The notes under the pieces are model-generated. The model was not told the origin of the DNA, made no database searches, and saw nothing but the letters and a program-made list of their open reading frames with translations. Below are positions 1 through 9,515 of a stretch of DNA of 64,000 bases, in pieces (position 1 is the first letter of the stretch; every line of letters starts with the position of its first letter). Position numbers and translations under genes: made by a program. The stretch comes from Aliiglaciecola sp. LCG003. GTDB taxonomy: Bacteria; Pseudomonadota; Gammaproteobacteria; Enterobacterales; Alteromonadaceae. The stretch spans positions 4,216,001 to 4,280,000 of the forward strand of contig NZ_CP128185.1 of NCBI RefSeq assembly GCF_030316135.1, given 5' to 3'.

Positions 1-72
1 TTTTGACTAATTATTCTGTACAATCTATCTCCACATTATAGCGTTCCCAACTAGTCAGAAAATTCCCGACTT

Positions 73-1365
73 ATGAAAATACTTATCATCGGCGGCGGTG
101 GCCGCGAACATGCCCTAGCGTATAAATCAGCCCAATCTAATCAAGTAACACAAGTCTTTGTTGCACCGGGAAATGCCGGCACGCAAACAGAAGACAAAGT
201 TTTCAATATCGAAATTCAGGCTGAAGATGTTACTGGCCTACTAAAATTTGCCAAAGATAATGCTATTGACCTCACCATTGTTGGCCCTGAAGCCCCATTG
301 GTATTGGGCGTGGTTGATGCATTTCAAGCCGCAGGCTTACGCATATTTGGCCCATCTCAGGCTGCCGCACAATTAGAAGGCTCTAAAGCATTTACTAAAG
401 ATTTTCTGGCACGACACAAGATCCCATCAGGGGAGTATCAGAATTTCACTGAAATCGAACCTGCATTGGCTTATGTTAAACAACAAGGCGCGCCTATAGT
501 GGTAAAAGCCGACGGTTTAGCGGCTGGGAAAGGTGTGATTGTAGCAATGAGCGAAGCAGAAGCTGAATCCGCCATTCGCGATATGCTAGCTGGCAATGCT
601 TTTGGTGATGCCGGTAGTCGCGTGGTCATCGAAGAGTTTTTGGATGGTGAAGAAGCCAGCTTTATCGTGATGGTTGATGGTAAAAATGTTTTGCCTTTTG
701 CCACCAGCCAAGACCACAAACGAGTTGGGGATGGAGATACAGGTCCAAACACCGGTGGCATGGGCGCATATTCACCCGCACCTGTAGTCACAGCGCAAAT
801 TCATCAGCGCATCATGAACGAAGTCATTTATCCAACGGTGAACGGCATGGCTGCCGAGGGCAATCCATACACAGGGTTCCTTTATGCTGGCTTGATGATT
901 ATGGCCGACGGTACGCCTAAGGTAATCGAATATAATTGTCGATTCGGCGATCCGGAAACCCAACCCATTATGTTGCGCTTGCAATCTGATTTAGTCGATT
1001 TGTGTTTACTGGCCACTGAGGCAAAATTAGACCAAGCAGAAATTGAATTTAGTTCTCAAGCGGCTGTGGGTGTTGTTTTAGCCGCAGGCGGTTACCCTGC
1101 TGGATATGCGAAAGGTGACCCGATTCATGGGTTGGTCGAAGCGGCTCAATTACCAGGCAAGGTATTTCATGCTGGTACAATAATGAAAAATGGCCAGGTA
1201 ACTACCAATGGCGGACGCGTATTGTGTGCTACAGCGCTAGGAGAGTCGGTCACCCAAGCGCAGCAGAACGCTTACAAACTGGCTGAAAAAATCAGCTGGA
1301 ATGACGGGTTTTATCGCCATGACATTGCTTATCGCGCAGTTGATCGTGAACAAAAAAACAAGTAG
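73..1365 (+). CDS. purD: Phosphoribosylamine-glycine ligase (GAR synthetase)
   Basis: This cytosolic enzyme of purine synthesis joins glycine to 5-phosphoribosylamine with ATP, giving GAR. The 430 residues match the usual length. The N-terminal domain opens with IIGGGGREHA, followed by the ATP-grasp domain with PSGEY, KADGLAAGKGV near residue 150 and the metal-binding segment EYNCRFGDPETQ near residue 290. It is the first complete gene of the window. In many gammaproteobacteria purH lies directly upstream, but only 72 bases precede this ATG, so an operon with purH cannot be shown. No PurR-like operator was recognised in those bases. Confidence 0.97.
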   Translation: MKILIIGGGGREHALAYKSAQSNQVTQVFVAPGNAGTQTEDKVFNIEIQAEDVTGLLKFAKDNAIDLTIVGPEAPLVLGVVDAFQAAGLRIFGPSQAAAQLEGSKAFTKDFLARHKIPSGEYQNFTEIEPALAYVKQQGAPIVVKADGLAAGKGVIVAMSEAEAESAIRDMLAGNAFGDAGSRVVIEEFLDGEEASFIVMVDGKNVLPFATSQDHKRVGDGDTGPNTGGMGAYSPAPVVTAQIHQRIMNEVIYPTVNGMAAEGNPYTGFLYAGLMIMADGTPKVIEYNCRFGDPETQPIMLRLQSDLVDLCLLATEAKLDQAEIEFSSQAAVGVVLAAGGYPAGYAKGDPIHGLVEAAQLPGKVFHAGTIMKNGQVTTNGGRVLCATALGESVTQAQQNAYKLAEKISWNDGFYRHDIAYRAVDREQKNK

Positions 1366-1373
1366 AAATCGGT

Positions 1374-1613
1374 ATGACTGAACAATCTGATAGTAGCAAT
1401 GGTGCCCATAGTGATCCCCTACATGGGATCACATTAAAGGTGATGCTCGAAAAGCTCCACGACCATTATGGATTCGAGGGCTTGGGTTGGCGGATAAAAA
1501 TAAAGTGTTTTACCCATGACCCCAGTATTCAGTCCAGTCTGAAATTCTTACGTCGCACACCTTGGGCACGGGAGAAAGTAGAGGCCTTGTACCTGTCAAC
1601 CTTTTGCAAATAA
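1374..1613 (+). CDS. VF530 family (DUF2132) small protein
   Basis: A 79-residue protein with the conserved core of the VF530/DUF2132 family: DPLHGITLKVMLEKL, YGFEGLGW, and a tail with SLKFLRRTPWAREKVE. The family is a small fold first described from a Vibrio structure and proposed to bind DNA; no cellular role is established. The ATG lies 8 bases after the purD stop, so it is probably co-transcribed with purD. The family identity is clear, the function is not. Confidence 0.85.
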   Translation: MTEQSDSSNGAHSDPLHGITLKVMLEKLHDHYGFEGLGWRIKIKCFTHDPSIQSSLKFLRRTPWAREKVEALYLSTFCK

Positions 1614-1853
1614 CTGGGCAGTCATGTCTAGACTGCACAGGCTAATTTATATCCACAAAGCATTCCCATCAAAGGCCAGTATCTCCTAGACGGTTGGCGG
1701 CTAATATTAGGTTGCCATAACCTGTCCAAATTGCTCTTTTGCAAAGGGTTGCATTGCTAATACAATGACTTATAGTGAAGACTTTAAGTCATTTCAAATG
1801 ACTAAGTGTTTATCTAAATTTCAGCACCTCTTAGATGGAGAATCCATGCCCCT

Positions 1854-2282
1854 ATGTTAGTCCAACTTTTACTCGGTGCAGCCATTATTACCCTAACCAT
1901 CATCGTGCAGGTCGTTATTTTAGGTGTGCTGGCATATTTTTTTGCGCGGGTTAAACATGCTGTATCCGATGTGACTCGCAGTATCAGAAATATTACGATT
2001 ATGGTGGTTTCGGTACTCTGGCTGGTGTTAGGTATTACCATTAACACTTGGATTTGGGCCTTAACATTCATCTATATAGGTGAATTTGCTGATATTGAAA
2101 CAGCAGTCTATTTTGCCATCTCTTCTTTTACAACCTTGGGCTATGGCGATATTTTGATGAGCGAAAAATGGCGCATACTAGGTTCGTTGAGCGCAGTTAA
2201 CGGCCTTATTGTATTCGGTTTAAATACCGCATTTTTAGTAGAGTTGATGATTTCCACTTGGGGCAAAAGTCGGCTTAAATAA
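1854..2282 (+). CDS. Small potassium channel family protein
   Basis: A 142-residue inner-membrane protein with the K+ selectivity-filter sequence TLGYGD near residue 98, preceded by a pore-helix-like SSFTT. Hydrophobic segments lie at about residues 3-30, 43-68 and 112-133, so it has more N-terminal membrane segments than a minimal two-helix channel. There is no visible RCK or cyclic-nucleotide domain. An ATG a few bases upstream leads to an immediate stop in this frame, so 1854 is the start. It stands alone between VF530 and prkB. Ion selectivity is inferred from the filter only. Confidence 0.8.
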   Translation: MLVQLLLGAAIITLTIIVQVVILGVLAYFFARVKHAVSDVTRSIRNITIMVVSVLWLVLGITINTWIWALTFIYIGEFADIETAVYFAISSFTTLGYGDILMSEKWRILGSLSAVNGLIVFGLNTAFLVELMISTWGKSRLK

Positions 2283-2407
2283 CCCATTTTCAGCAACTAA
2301 ATAACCATTCCACAACCGGCTTTTAATGCAAACTTAGTAGCAAATCGCTTGACCATTGTGTTGGGCTTGCTTATAACTAGTGCTCTTTTTGCCGCAAAGC
2401 GTTCACT

Positions 2408-3310
2408 ATGTCAATTAAACATCCCATTATTGCGATCACCGGTTCTTCTGGTGCTGGCACAACAACCACTACAAATGCGATCCGACATATTTTTCGCAAT
2501 TTAAATGTCAATGCTGCTTCTGTGGCGGGTGACAGTTTTCACCGTTTTACCCGTCCAGAGATGGAAGTAGAGATCCGCAAAGCCCAAGAACAGGGTCGGC
2601 ACATTAGCTATTTTGGTCCCAAAGCTAATGATTTTGTGATGCTTGAAAAGTTGTTTGCACAATATGGTGAAATGGGAAAAGGCCAGCATCGCCAATACCT
2701 ACATACCTTTGATGAAGCCGTCCCCTTTAATCAAATGCCCGGCACCTTTACACCATGGCAAGATTTACCTGAAAACACTGACTTATTATTTTATGAGGGA
2801 TTACATGGTGGTGTAACCACACCTGAAGCCGATGTGGCCAAGCATGTTGATTTGTTGGTCGGCATGGTACCCATAGTTAACTTAGAGTGGATTCAAAAAA
2901 TCATTCGCGACACCACAGACCGCGGTCACACCCGCGAAGCGGTGATGAGTAGTATTGTGCGTAGCTTGGATGATTACTTTCAGTACATCACGCCGCAATT
3001 CTCCAATACTCACGTTAATTTTCAGCGGGTGCCCACTGTTGATACATCGAATCCGTTTAGCGCCAGAGAAATTCCCACCCAAGATGAAAGTTTCGTGGTA
3101 GTTAGATTCCGACGTGAAATGCGAAATGTTGACTTTCCATACCTGTTGACGATGATTGACGGTGCCTTTATGTCTCGGATTAACACCCTTGTGGTACCTG
3201 GTGGAAAAATGGGATTAGCTATGGAATTGATTTTGTCGCCATTACTTGAAGATTTACTTGAACGTAAGCGTAAAGCGGGTTTTCAAATGGATTGGGTAAC
3301 TGAAAAATAG
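2408..3310 (+). CDS. prkB: Phosphoribulokinase-like protein PrkB
   Basis: A 300-residue protein nearly colinear with E. coli PrkB (YhfU neighbourhood protein of the PRK/uridine kinase family). The nucleotide loop reads GSSGAGTTTT, with Thr where classical Walker A motifs have Lys; the same is seen in the E. coli protein. Other family blocks are DSFHRFTRPEME, YEGLHGG, VPIVNLEWIQKIIRD and VVPGGKMGLAMEL. Calvin-cycle phosphoribulokinase makes ribulose bisphosphate, but no RuBisCO gene is visible here and the real substrate of this heterotroph paralogue is unknown. It is followed 15 bases later by the Gfo/Idh gene. Confidence 0.9.
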   Translation: MSIKHPIIAITGSSGAGTTTTTNAIRHIFRNLNVNAASVAGDSFHRFTRPEMEVEIRKAQEQGRHISYFGPKANDFVMLEKLFAQYGEMGKGQHRQYLHTFDEAVPFNQMPGTFTPWQDLPENTDLLFYEGLHGGVTTPEADVAKHVDLLVGMVPIVNLEWIQKIIRDTTDRGHTREAVMSSIVRSLDDYFQYITPQFSNTHVNFQRVPTVDTSNPFSAREIPTQDESFVVVRFRREMRNVDFPYLLTMIDGAFMSRINTLVVPGGKMGLAMELILSPLLEDLLERKRKAGFQMDWVTEK

Positions 3311-3325
3311 CTATTAGGGTGCAAC

Positions 3326-4300
3326 ATGATTAGATGGGGATTAATAGGTTGCGGTGACGTTACCGAAGTTAAAAGTGGTCCTGCTTATCAACAAGTTCCC
3401 GGCTTTGAATTGCATACAGTAAGTGCTCGCACACCTGGCAAGGCCCAAGACTTTGCTACAAGACACCATGTACCTTGCTATTATACTGACTCCAGCAAGC
3501 TAATACATGATCCTAACGTAGATGCTGTCTACATAGCGTCGCCGCCAGATAGCCATCTAGAGCTCGCCCTAGAAGTCGCTAACGCTGGCAAAATCTGTTG
3601 TATTGAGAAACCTATGGCGGTCAACCATCAACAGTGTGAACAAATTTTAGATGCTTTTAGCACTAACAATTTACCCTTGTTTGTCGCTTACTATCGCCGT
3701 TCCTTGCCTGGCTTTGTGCAAATAAAAAACTGGATTACCGAGGGTGTAATTGGAGAAGTCAGACATATCGATTGGCGCTACTCTCGGCCCCCTAGCCAGA
3801 TTGACTTGGACGGCAGGCCAAACTGGCGCACTGACAAGCATGTAGCGCCAGGCGGATACTTTGATGATTTAGCCAGCCATGGTATTGATATCATGACGTT
3901 TTTACTGGGGAATGTGCGCAAAGCTCAGGGCTTTGCCACCAATCAACAAGCACTCTACAGTGCATCTGACGCTATAGTGGCGAGCCTGTTGTTTGAATGT
4001 GGTGCTACTGGTTCAGGAAGTTGGAATTTTGCCAGTGAATGCTATCAGGACCAAATGGAAATCCTCGGCTCCAAAGGCAGCATCCGCTTTGGTATTTTCT
4101 CTGATATGCCTGCTAGCTTACTCGCTCAAGATGGATGTGCAAGCGCGCAAATGCCCAAGCCCACACCTATTCAACTGCCTTTTGTGCAAGCTATAGCCGA
4201 TCACTTAGCGGGTATTCATGCTCACCCGAGTCTTGGCCAAAGCGCCGCGCATACCAGTTGGGTAATGGATGCTATACTCACGACTAACCAAGTTAAATAG
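3326..4300 (+). CDS. Gfo/Idh/MocA family oxidoreductase
   Basis: A 324-residue NAD(P)-dependent dehydrogenase. The N-terminal Rossmann domain begins WGLIGCGDV, and the family hallmark EKP (in CIEKPMAV) follows near residue 96. The second domain contains GGYFDDLASHGID, which holds the conserved Asp/His pair of the active site. Members oxidise sugars, inositols or related polyols; the substrate cannot be read from the sequence. It lies between prkB and a small exported protein and is tightly spaced to both, so the three probably form one transcript. Confidence 0.88.
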   Translation: MIRWGLIGCGDVTEVKSGPAYQQVPGFELHTVSARTPGKAQDFATRHHVPCYYTDSSKLIHDPNVDAVYIASPPDSHLELALEVANAGKICCIEKPMAVNHQQCEQILDAFSTNNLPLFVAYYRRSLPGFVQIKNWITEGVIGEVRHIDWRYSRPPSQIDLDGRPNWRTDKHVAPGGYFDDLASHGIDIMTFLLGNVRKAQGFATNQQALYSASDAIVASLLFECGATGSGSWNFASECYQDQMEILGSKGSIRFGIFSDMPASLLAQDGCASAQMPKPTPIQLPFVQAIADHLAGIHAHPSLGQSAAHTSWVMDAILTTNQVK

Positions 4301-4309
4301 GTAAGATTG

Positions 4310-4759
4310 ATGGCCCTCCGATTTTCCCTGCTTTTGTGTTTACTAATCACATCTGATCTTCAAGCTCAATGTAATTCATTAGATTCGCTGGATTGGATCT
4401 TGGGTACCTGGCACAGCCAAACCGAGAAAGATCAAACTTGGGAAACTTGGCAGCGGGCCACCGATAACACCTTTGAAGGCAAGGGTGAAACCCACTCTGC
4501 CGCTGCCATTCATCAAGAGCAGCTTCGCTTAATCAACATGAACGGCGAAATATTTTACTTGGCCAAAGTCCCAAGTAATAACCTACCCGTTGCTTTTAAA
4601 CTCGAAAGTTGTGAGTCGCGCACCGCTAAGTTTGTTAATTTCGAGCATGATTTTCCACAGATTCTTGAATATCACATTAACCAAGATAACGAGTTGGTGG
4701 TAAGCGTAAGCTCCACCACGAATCAAGGTTTTGTGGTGAAATTTCAACAGCAATTGTAA
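4310..4759 (+). CDS. Exported DUF6265-like protein
   Basis: About 149 residues with an N-terminal signal peptide (ALRFSLLLCLLITSDLQAQC) and a lipocalin-like beta-rich body containing LDWILGTWHS, WETW and FEHDFPQ. This pattern is that of DUF6265, small exported proteins of unknown function. A TTG three bases upstream (4307) could also start translation; the ATG at 4310 is preferred. It follows the oxidoreductase after 9 bases and probably shares its transcript. No function is assigned. Confidence 0.7.
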   Translation: MALRFSLLLCLLITSDLQAQCNSLDSLDWILGTWHSQTEKDQTWETWQRATDNTFEGKGETHSAAAIHQEQLRLINMNGEIFYLAKVPSNNLPVAFKLESCESRTAKFVNFEHDFPQILEYHINQDNELVVSVSSTTNQGFVVKFQQQL

Positions 4760-4833
4760 TTCATTCCATAAACCTCTAGGTGGCCTCTCAATCCTTTATC
4801 CTAGTTACTCACTTTTTTCTGACTAAATCGCCT

Positions 4834-5898
4834 TTAGGTAATATTCCCTAAACGCTCCAACACAGCTAAAAAGGCCGCTACCGATTTTAATGGCGCTGAT
4901 TCTGACATGGTATGGTAGCCAGAAGAGGGAATTTGTAGGGTCGTACCATCAACTAATTCGTTGGATGCATTTATGATCCGGCCCATTTCTGTCGAGCCTA
5001 ACGACGCCAGCGGTAAGCCCTTTTCCTGAAGCATCCTGTTTTGTTCATCAACGTAGCTATCTTTGAATTGATAGCTAAACCCTAAGGATTGACACACTTC
5101 CACTAATCTATGATTAAGTTGCGGATTAAATTCTGCATTGGCATCCTTGTTGCGCAATACCAAATCCTGTTGGGAAGCGGTGTGAAAATCTGGGTAAGGG
5201 CTAGTATCCACCACAAAAAGTTGGTTAGTAGAGCCCCCAAACCGGCGAAACCACTCCAACAAGTAACGCCAACTTTTGCCAGCTTCTTCTTGGGCGGTGA
5301 AAAATGCTGTGCCTTGGAAGCCTCGTTCAAACATATACACCAAGGCCGCAGCGGTAAGCACATTATCAAGTTGTCCAACAAGTGCATTATCTGTCACCGT
5401 TAGTTTGTCAGTAAATGCCACAGGGGTGCCAGCGACCATGTGCTCTAAGCCAGTGACTGAGAATATTAGGTTGTTTCGGTATGGGCATATATAAGCACCA
5501 TCAATCATTCCCTTACCACGATATACCCCAGACCAAGGCTCATAAGCAAACACGTCTTCGGTATCAAAGCGTTCGACTATTTTTTGCATCAGCATTTCGC
5601 TAACCGAATTTCCTAATAAATCAGAACGTGCTCCAGCAACAAAAGCGGCATATTGAAATTCATTTGGACCGGTACAAATAAGCCCATGCCTATCGATATG
5701 GGCAGAAAACATGGTCGACATAGGATCATTACCCTGGGCCACCAGCACACCTTCGTACCAGCTCACTTTGGCCCCTCGCTCTTCCAACTCTCGTTGTAAA
5801 ACTCGAAAAAATGCATGCTCCGCACTCACCACACTAGGATAACGGATCAGGGTACGTAGTAACTCCAAAAAGCTGGGAGGTAGACTCTTATATTTCAT
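4834..5898 (-). CDS. M42-like (glutamyl) aminopeptidase
   Basis: A metallo-aminopeptidase of the M42 (M18/M20-related) fold, about 354 residues. Putative dinuclear metal ligands are visible: AHIDRHG near residue 68, QLDNV near 175, QEEAG near 203, VVDTSPYPD near 230 and SGYHTMSE near 330. The family usually has two adjacent Asp where LDN occurs here, but the bridging Asp is kept. A GTG at 5907 is possible; the ATG at 5898 has the better-placed GAAAGAG ribosome site 8 bases upstream. It is divergent from the lipoprotein gene that follows. Peptide substrates are unknown. Confidence 0.8.
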   Translation of the reverse strand: MKYKSLPPSFLELLRTLIRYPSVVSAEHAFFRVLQRELEERGAKVSWYEGVLVAQGNDPMSTMFSAHIDRHGLICTGPNEFQYAAFVAGARSDLLGNSVSEMLMQKIVERFDTEDVFAYEPWSGVYRGKGMIDGAYICPYRNNLIFSVTGLEHMVAGTPVAFTDKLTVTDNALVGQLDNVLTAAALVYMFERGFQGTAFFTAQEEAGKSWRYLLEWFRRFGGSTNQLFVVDTSPYPDFHTASQQDLVLRNKDANAEFNPQLNHRLVEVCQSLGFSYQFKDSYVDEQNRMLQEKGLPLASLGSTEMGRIINASNELVDGTTLQIPSSGYHTMSESAPLKSVAAFLAVLERLGNIT

Positions 5899-6063
5899 TG
5901 GTATCACTCTTTCTGCCGTATTTGCTGCTCATTTATAAATTACATAAGCTCAATAAGCCAATGATTATGTAAACAATTGTTAAGAATGCCCTACAAACTC
6001 GAACAGTTCGTCGAAACGTTTCCCGATAGTATGTCTAACATTGTTTGGCAAAGGAAAATTAAA

Positions 6064-6342
6064 ATGAAAAAATCTATAGCGCTATTTTTATTAATGACCC
6101 CAATTGGATTTAGTTTAACTGGTTGCACTGCCATAGGCTTCGTTGCCGACGTGGCATTAAATGAGGCAATAGGAGCCTATGACGAAGAGGATGACCCGCA
6201 TTTTTATGAGGCACCTGAATACAACTTTACAGCTGAAGGATTAAAATATGACAAACAGCTGTTATTGGAAAGAAAACAGCAGCTTGAATCTAACCCTAAG
6301 GAAAATAGCGCCACCGATAAACCACAACAAATACAGCGATAG
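6064..6342 (+). CDS. Small putative lipoprotein of unknown function
   Basis: A 92-residue protein starting MKKSIALFLLMTP with a lipobox LTGC near residue 20, which predicts lipidation and outer- or inner-membrane anchoring. The mature part is short, acidic (YDEEDDPHFYEAPEY) and then Lys/Gln-rich, with no recognised domain. The reading frame is open from 5977, but the ATG at 6064 follows AAGGAAA by 7 bases and gives a proper signal peptide, so it is preferred. Confidence 0.7.
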   Translation: MKKSIALFLLMTPIGFSLTGCTAIGFVADVALNEAIGAYDEEDDPHFYEAPEYNFTAEGLKYDKQLLLERKQQLESNPKENSATDKPQQIQR

Positions 6343-6474
6343 TCGAACCATTGCATTTACACCATGCTGCCTTTCGCCCAACCACTAAAGGCAGCTTGCT
6401 ATCTCGCAAGCATTTGTCGATATTAACCGATTACAATTTGTAACAAAGCATCAAGGGAATCTGAATGTCTAGCC

Positions 6475-6503
6475 TTTTGAATTCCAATTGTTTGATTTAT
6501 AGT
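6475..6503 (+). promoter_or_regulatory. Possible ompR promoter
   Basis: TTTTGA at 6475-6480 and TATAGT at 6498-6503 are 17 bases apart and lie 36 bases before the ompR ATG. The -35 match is weak, so this is only a candidate. Confidence 0.3.
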
Positions 6504-6538
6504 GCAATCATAACAATGGTATTTGTAAAGGGCACACA

Positions 6539-7261
6539 ATGGGACATGAGACACAAAAGGTATTGGTGGTAGATGATGATATGCGTCTACGTAGTCTGCT
6601 AGAGCGCTACCTTGCAGAACAAGGTTACCAAGTGCGTGGTGCCGCAAATGCTGAACAAATGGATCGATTACTCGAGCGTGAAAATTTTCATTTGCTAGTT
6701 CTAGATTTAATGTTACCCGGAGAAGATGGTTTATCAATTTGCCGTCGTTTACGCCAAAAAGAAAATGAAATCCCGATTATTATGCTGACCGCCAAGGGCG
6801 ATGAAGTGGACCGTATTATTGGCTTGGAAATGGGTGCAGATGACTATTTACCCAAGCCGTTCAATCCTCGGGAATTACTGGCTCGTGCCAAAGCCGTACT
6901 GCGCCGCAAAGTGAATGAAGCGCCCGGTGCTCCTTCGATGGAAGAGCAAATTATTGAGTTCGGTAAATACAAACTTAATCTAGCTACTCGCGAAATGATG
7001 TCTGGTAGTGAACTTATCACTCTTACCAGCGGCGAGTTTGCCGTGTTAAAGTCTTTGGTCACCCATCCTCGTGAGCCCTTATCTCGGGATAAACTTATGA
7101 ATCTAGCAAGAGGCCGCGATTACAGTGCCTTGGAGCGTAGTATTGATGTTCAAGTATCTAGACTCAGACGCATGCTAGAAGTGGATCCGGCTAACCCTCG
7201 CTATATTCAAACGGTATGGGGTTTGGGTTATGTATTTGTGCCCGATGGTGAAGCCCAGTAA
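6539..7261 (+). CDS. ompR: Two-component response regulator OmpR
   Basis: A 240-residue osmoregulation response regulator, close to E. coli OmpR along its whole length. The receiver domain has the acidic triplet VDDD at 12-14, phospho-acceptor Asp56 in VLDLMLPGEDG, and TAKG and PKPF with the conserved Thr and Lys. The C-terminal winged helix ends YIQTVWGLGYVFVPDG. It would be phosphorylated by EnvZ, encoded 21 bases downstream, and control envelope genes in the cytoplasm. Identity is very secure; the regulon is not visible here. Confidence 0.97.
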   Translation: MGHETQKVLVVDDDMRLRSLLERYLAEQGYQVRGAANAEQMDRLLERENFHLLVLDLMLPGEDGLSICRRLRQKENEIPIIMLTAKGDEVDRIIGLEMGADDYLPKPFNPRELLARAKAVLRRKVNEAPGAPSMEEQIIEFGKYKLNLATREMMSGSELITLTSGEFAVLKSLVTHPREPLSRDKLMNLARGRDYSALERSIDVQVSRLRRMLEVDPANPRYIQTVWGLGYVFVPDGEAQ

Positions 7262-7282
7262 CCTGACAGCCTGATTTAGCTT

Positions 7283-8575
7283 GTGAAAATGTTACCCAAA
7301 AGTGCCTTTGGTCAAACGGTCTTATTGATTGGTATTTTGCTGCTGATTAATCAGGTAGTGTCCTATTTATCGGTAACTTACTATTTCATCCGCCCAAACT
7401 ACCAGCAAATTAATTCGCTAATTGCTAATCAAATCAATATGGTCTTTCTGGATGAGGTAGATTACCACGATCCTGCTACGCAAAGGCACATATACTCAGC
7501 CACCCAGATTAAAATTTATTCAGACTCAGAAGCAATCGAAAATGGCTTGCAACAGGCAGTCTATTATCAGTTTGTATCTCGACAGATATCCGAGCACTTG
7601 GGTGGCGAAGCCGATGTGCGCATTTCTGCAACCGAGCCATTTTTAATTTGGGTGAATCCACCGCAAGACCCAAATATATGGATCAGTATCCCCATGGTCA
7701 GCTCCACCGAAGGAGATATTTCACCGCTTACCATTTACTTATTAGTTATTGGTATTTTGAGTGTGGCCGGCGGCTGGATTTTTGTGCGACGTTTAAATAA
7801 GCCCTTACATGCCCTACAGGTCGCCGCTTTGGAGGTAGGAAGAGGCAATGTTCCTGCACCACTTGCTGAACAGGGCTCAACTGAAATCATAGCGGTGACC
7901 AGTGCTTTTAACCAAATGTCCAAAGGAATTAAACAACTTGAGAATGACCGCGCATTGCTCACCGCGGGAATATCCCATGACCTACGTACGCCTTTAACCC
8001 GGATTAGACTGGCCACTGAGATGCTGCCGGAAGAACAGGATTGGATCAAAGACGGTATTGTTCACGATATAGAAGATATGAATGACATTATCGATCAGTT
8101 TATTGATTACGTCCGACAAGATACAAGGGAGAGGCGGGAGAAATTACCCCTCAACGAGCTGATAGAAGATGTGGTACAAGCCCGTAACATTGAAGAGCAT
8201 CACCACATAGACACGGCTTTAACGCCCATGCCAAACATCATGATCAGGAAAGTAGCAATTAAGCGAGTGTTAGACAATTTGATCGAAAACGCTTTTCGAT
8301 ATGGTAGCAAAACCATTTTAATCAGCAGTGGTGTGGATAAAGCCCATCAAAAGATTTTCTTTAGTGTGCGTGATTATGGGAAGGGTATTCCTGAAGATCA
8401 AATAGAAAACCTGTTTCAACCTTTTACCCAAGGTGATATAGCCCGAGGAAGCGTCGGTTCCGGCTTGGGCTTAGCGATTATCAAGCGCATTGTTAGTTTG
8501 CACAACGGCAGCATAAAACTCAGCAATCATCCCGAAGGCGGACTCGAAGCCTGTGTTTATTTACCACTTCAATAG
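7283..8575 (+). CDS. envZ: Osmosensor histidine kinase EnvZ
   Basis: A 430-residue inner-membrane sensor kinase. It has a first membrane segment at about residues 10-33, a periplasmic domain, a second segment near 150-170, a HAMP linker, and the dimerisation helix with phospho-accepting His232 in [20 protein letters not shown]. The ATPase domain shows the N box ([10 protein letters not shown]), G1 (DYGKGIP) and G2 (GSGLGLAI). Translation appears to start at GTG 7283, 21 bases after ompR. The pair forms the standard ompR-envZ operon. Confidence 0.96.
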   Translation: MKMLPKSAFGQTVLLIGILLLINQVVSYLSVTYYFIRPNYQQINSLIANQINMVFLDEVDYHDPATQRHIYSATQIKIYSDSEAIENGLQQAVYYQFVSRQISEHLGGEADVRISATEPFLIWVNPPQDPNIWISIPMVSSTEGDISPLTIYLLVIGILSVAGGWIFVRRLNKPLHALQVAALEVGRGNVPAPLAEQGSTEIIAVTSAFNQMSKGIKQLENDRALLTAGISHDLRTPLTRIRLATEMLPEEQDWIKDGIVHDIEDMNDIIDQFIDYVRQDTRERREKLPLNELIEDVVQARNIEEHHHIDTALTPMPNIMIRKVAIKRVLDNLIENAFRYGSKTILISSGVDKAHQKIFFSVRDYGKGIPEDQIENLFQPFTQGDIARGSVGSGLGLAIIKRIVSLHNGSIKLSNHPEGGLEACVYLPLQ

Positions 8576-8808
8576 CACACAGATAATACCTAACAAGCTC
8601 TAGCCAAAAGTAGGTGTTTTTACATCTAAGGTTGCGCCGCTTTTATAGCGCTTTAGTCTAGGCGATTAGAACTATCACCAATCACTTAATAGAGCTTTGC
8701 GGTTGGTGATTGGAGCTTGATGAATGTTAACTTGTTAAAAATTGCCGAACACTTGTTGTATACAAGCGCTCGGGCGAGGTGAATCGAAAACCTTGCTATT
8801 GTTCCATT

Positions 8809-9489
8809 CTACCCTGTGGGCATCAAAGTGATCTCTCTTACATCACATCGAGGATTTGCTGAAATGGCATAGACAACAGCATCAGCTATATCGCTAGGAT
8901 CTAGCTTGTCAGGCTTAGGTTCGTCAAAGAAAGGCGTGTTTACCATGCCAGGGCATATCGTTGTGCAGCGTCCGTTCCACTGAGCCATTTCTGCTGCCAG
9001 ATTTTGTCCAAATCCATAGGCGAACCACTTTGAAGCACCATATACAGACCCTTTTAGAGTTACTTTACCAGCAATAGAGCTGGTAATAATAAAGTGACCT
9101 TGCACTTCTCTTAACAACGGCAAGCTCGCTTTGGCAGTAAACAATAGGGCGTTGATGTTGACGTCCAACATTGTCTTCCACTCCTGTGGATCGCCCTCTT
9201 CAATACCTGCACTTTTGGCACCCGTGCCTGCGTTGGCAAAAACCACGTCGATACGACCAAATTTTTCTTTGGCCTTTGCAACTACGTTTTCAACTTCCTC
9301 AAGAATAGTCACGTCGGCCGTTACTGGCAATACCTTATCTGCACCCCAACGCTGGGCTATTTCGTTGAGTTTGTCGGTGCTGCGAGCTGTAATAACAGCT
9401 TTGTGACCGGCTTCTATGACTTTATCAACAGTAGCGGCTCCTATGCCGCTTGAGGCCCCAGTGATCAATACTACTTTTTCATCGTTCAT
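8809..9489 (-). CDS. Short-chain dehydrogenase/reductase (SDR)
   Basis: A 226-residue classical SDR. The cofactor loop TGASSGIG lies at about residues 10-17, followed by NAGTG near 90, the active-site Ser in SSIAG and the YxxxK pair in VYGASKW. A short C-terminal part after PGMVNTPF closes the protein. NAD(P)-dependent reduction or oxidation of an alcohol/ketone is expected; the substrate is unknown. It follows the DJ-1/PfpI gene by 26 bases on the same strand, which suggests joint transcription, perhaps in carbonyl stress. Confidence 0.85.
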   Translation of the reverse strand: MNDEKVVLITGASSGIGAATVDKVIEAGHKAVITARSTDKLNEIAQRWGADKVLPVTADVTILEEVENVVAKAKEKFGRIDVVFANAGTGAKSAGIEEGDPQEWKTMLDVNINALLFTAKASLPLLREVQGHFIITSSIAGKVTLKGSVYGASKWFAYGFGQNLAAEMAQWNGRCTTICPGMVNTPFFDEPKPDKLDPSDIADAVVYAISANPRCDVREITLMPTG

Positions 9490-9515
9490 TCGATTTATCC
9501 TTAATCCAGCCTAGA

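Noticed and set aside
1-72. Promoter or riboswitch upstream of purD
   Set aside because: TTGACT and TACAAT occur but are only 10 bases apart; too little sequence to judge, and purH may lie upstream.
471-791. Minus-strand frame inside purD (and similar antisense frames inside tex, gspE, gspD and others)
   Set aside because: Shadow frames of clearly coding genes, without ribosome sites or recognisable products.
8660-8725. Terminator between envZ and the SDR gene
   Set aside because: ATCACCAA/TTGGTGAT can pair, but the loop is ~21 bases and no T-run follows on either strand.
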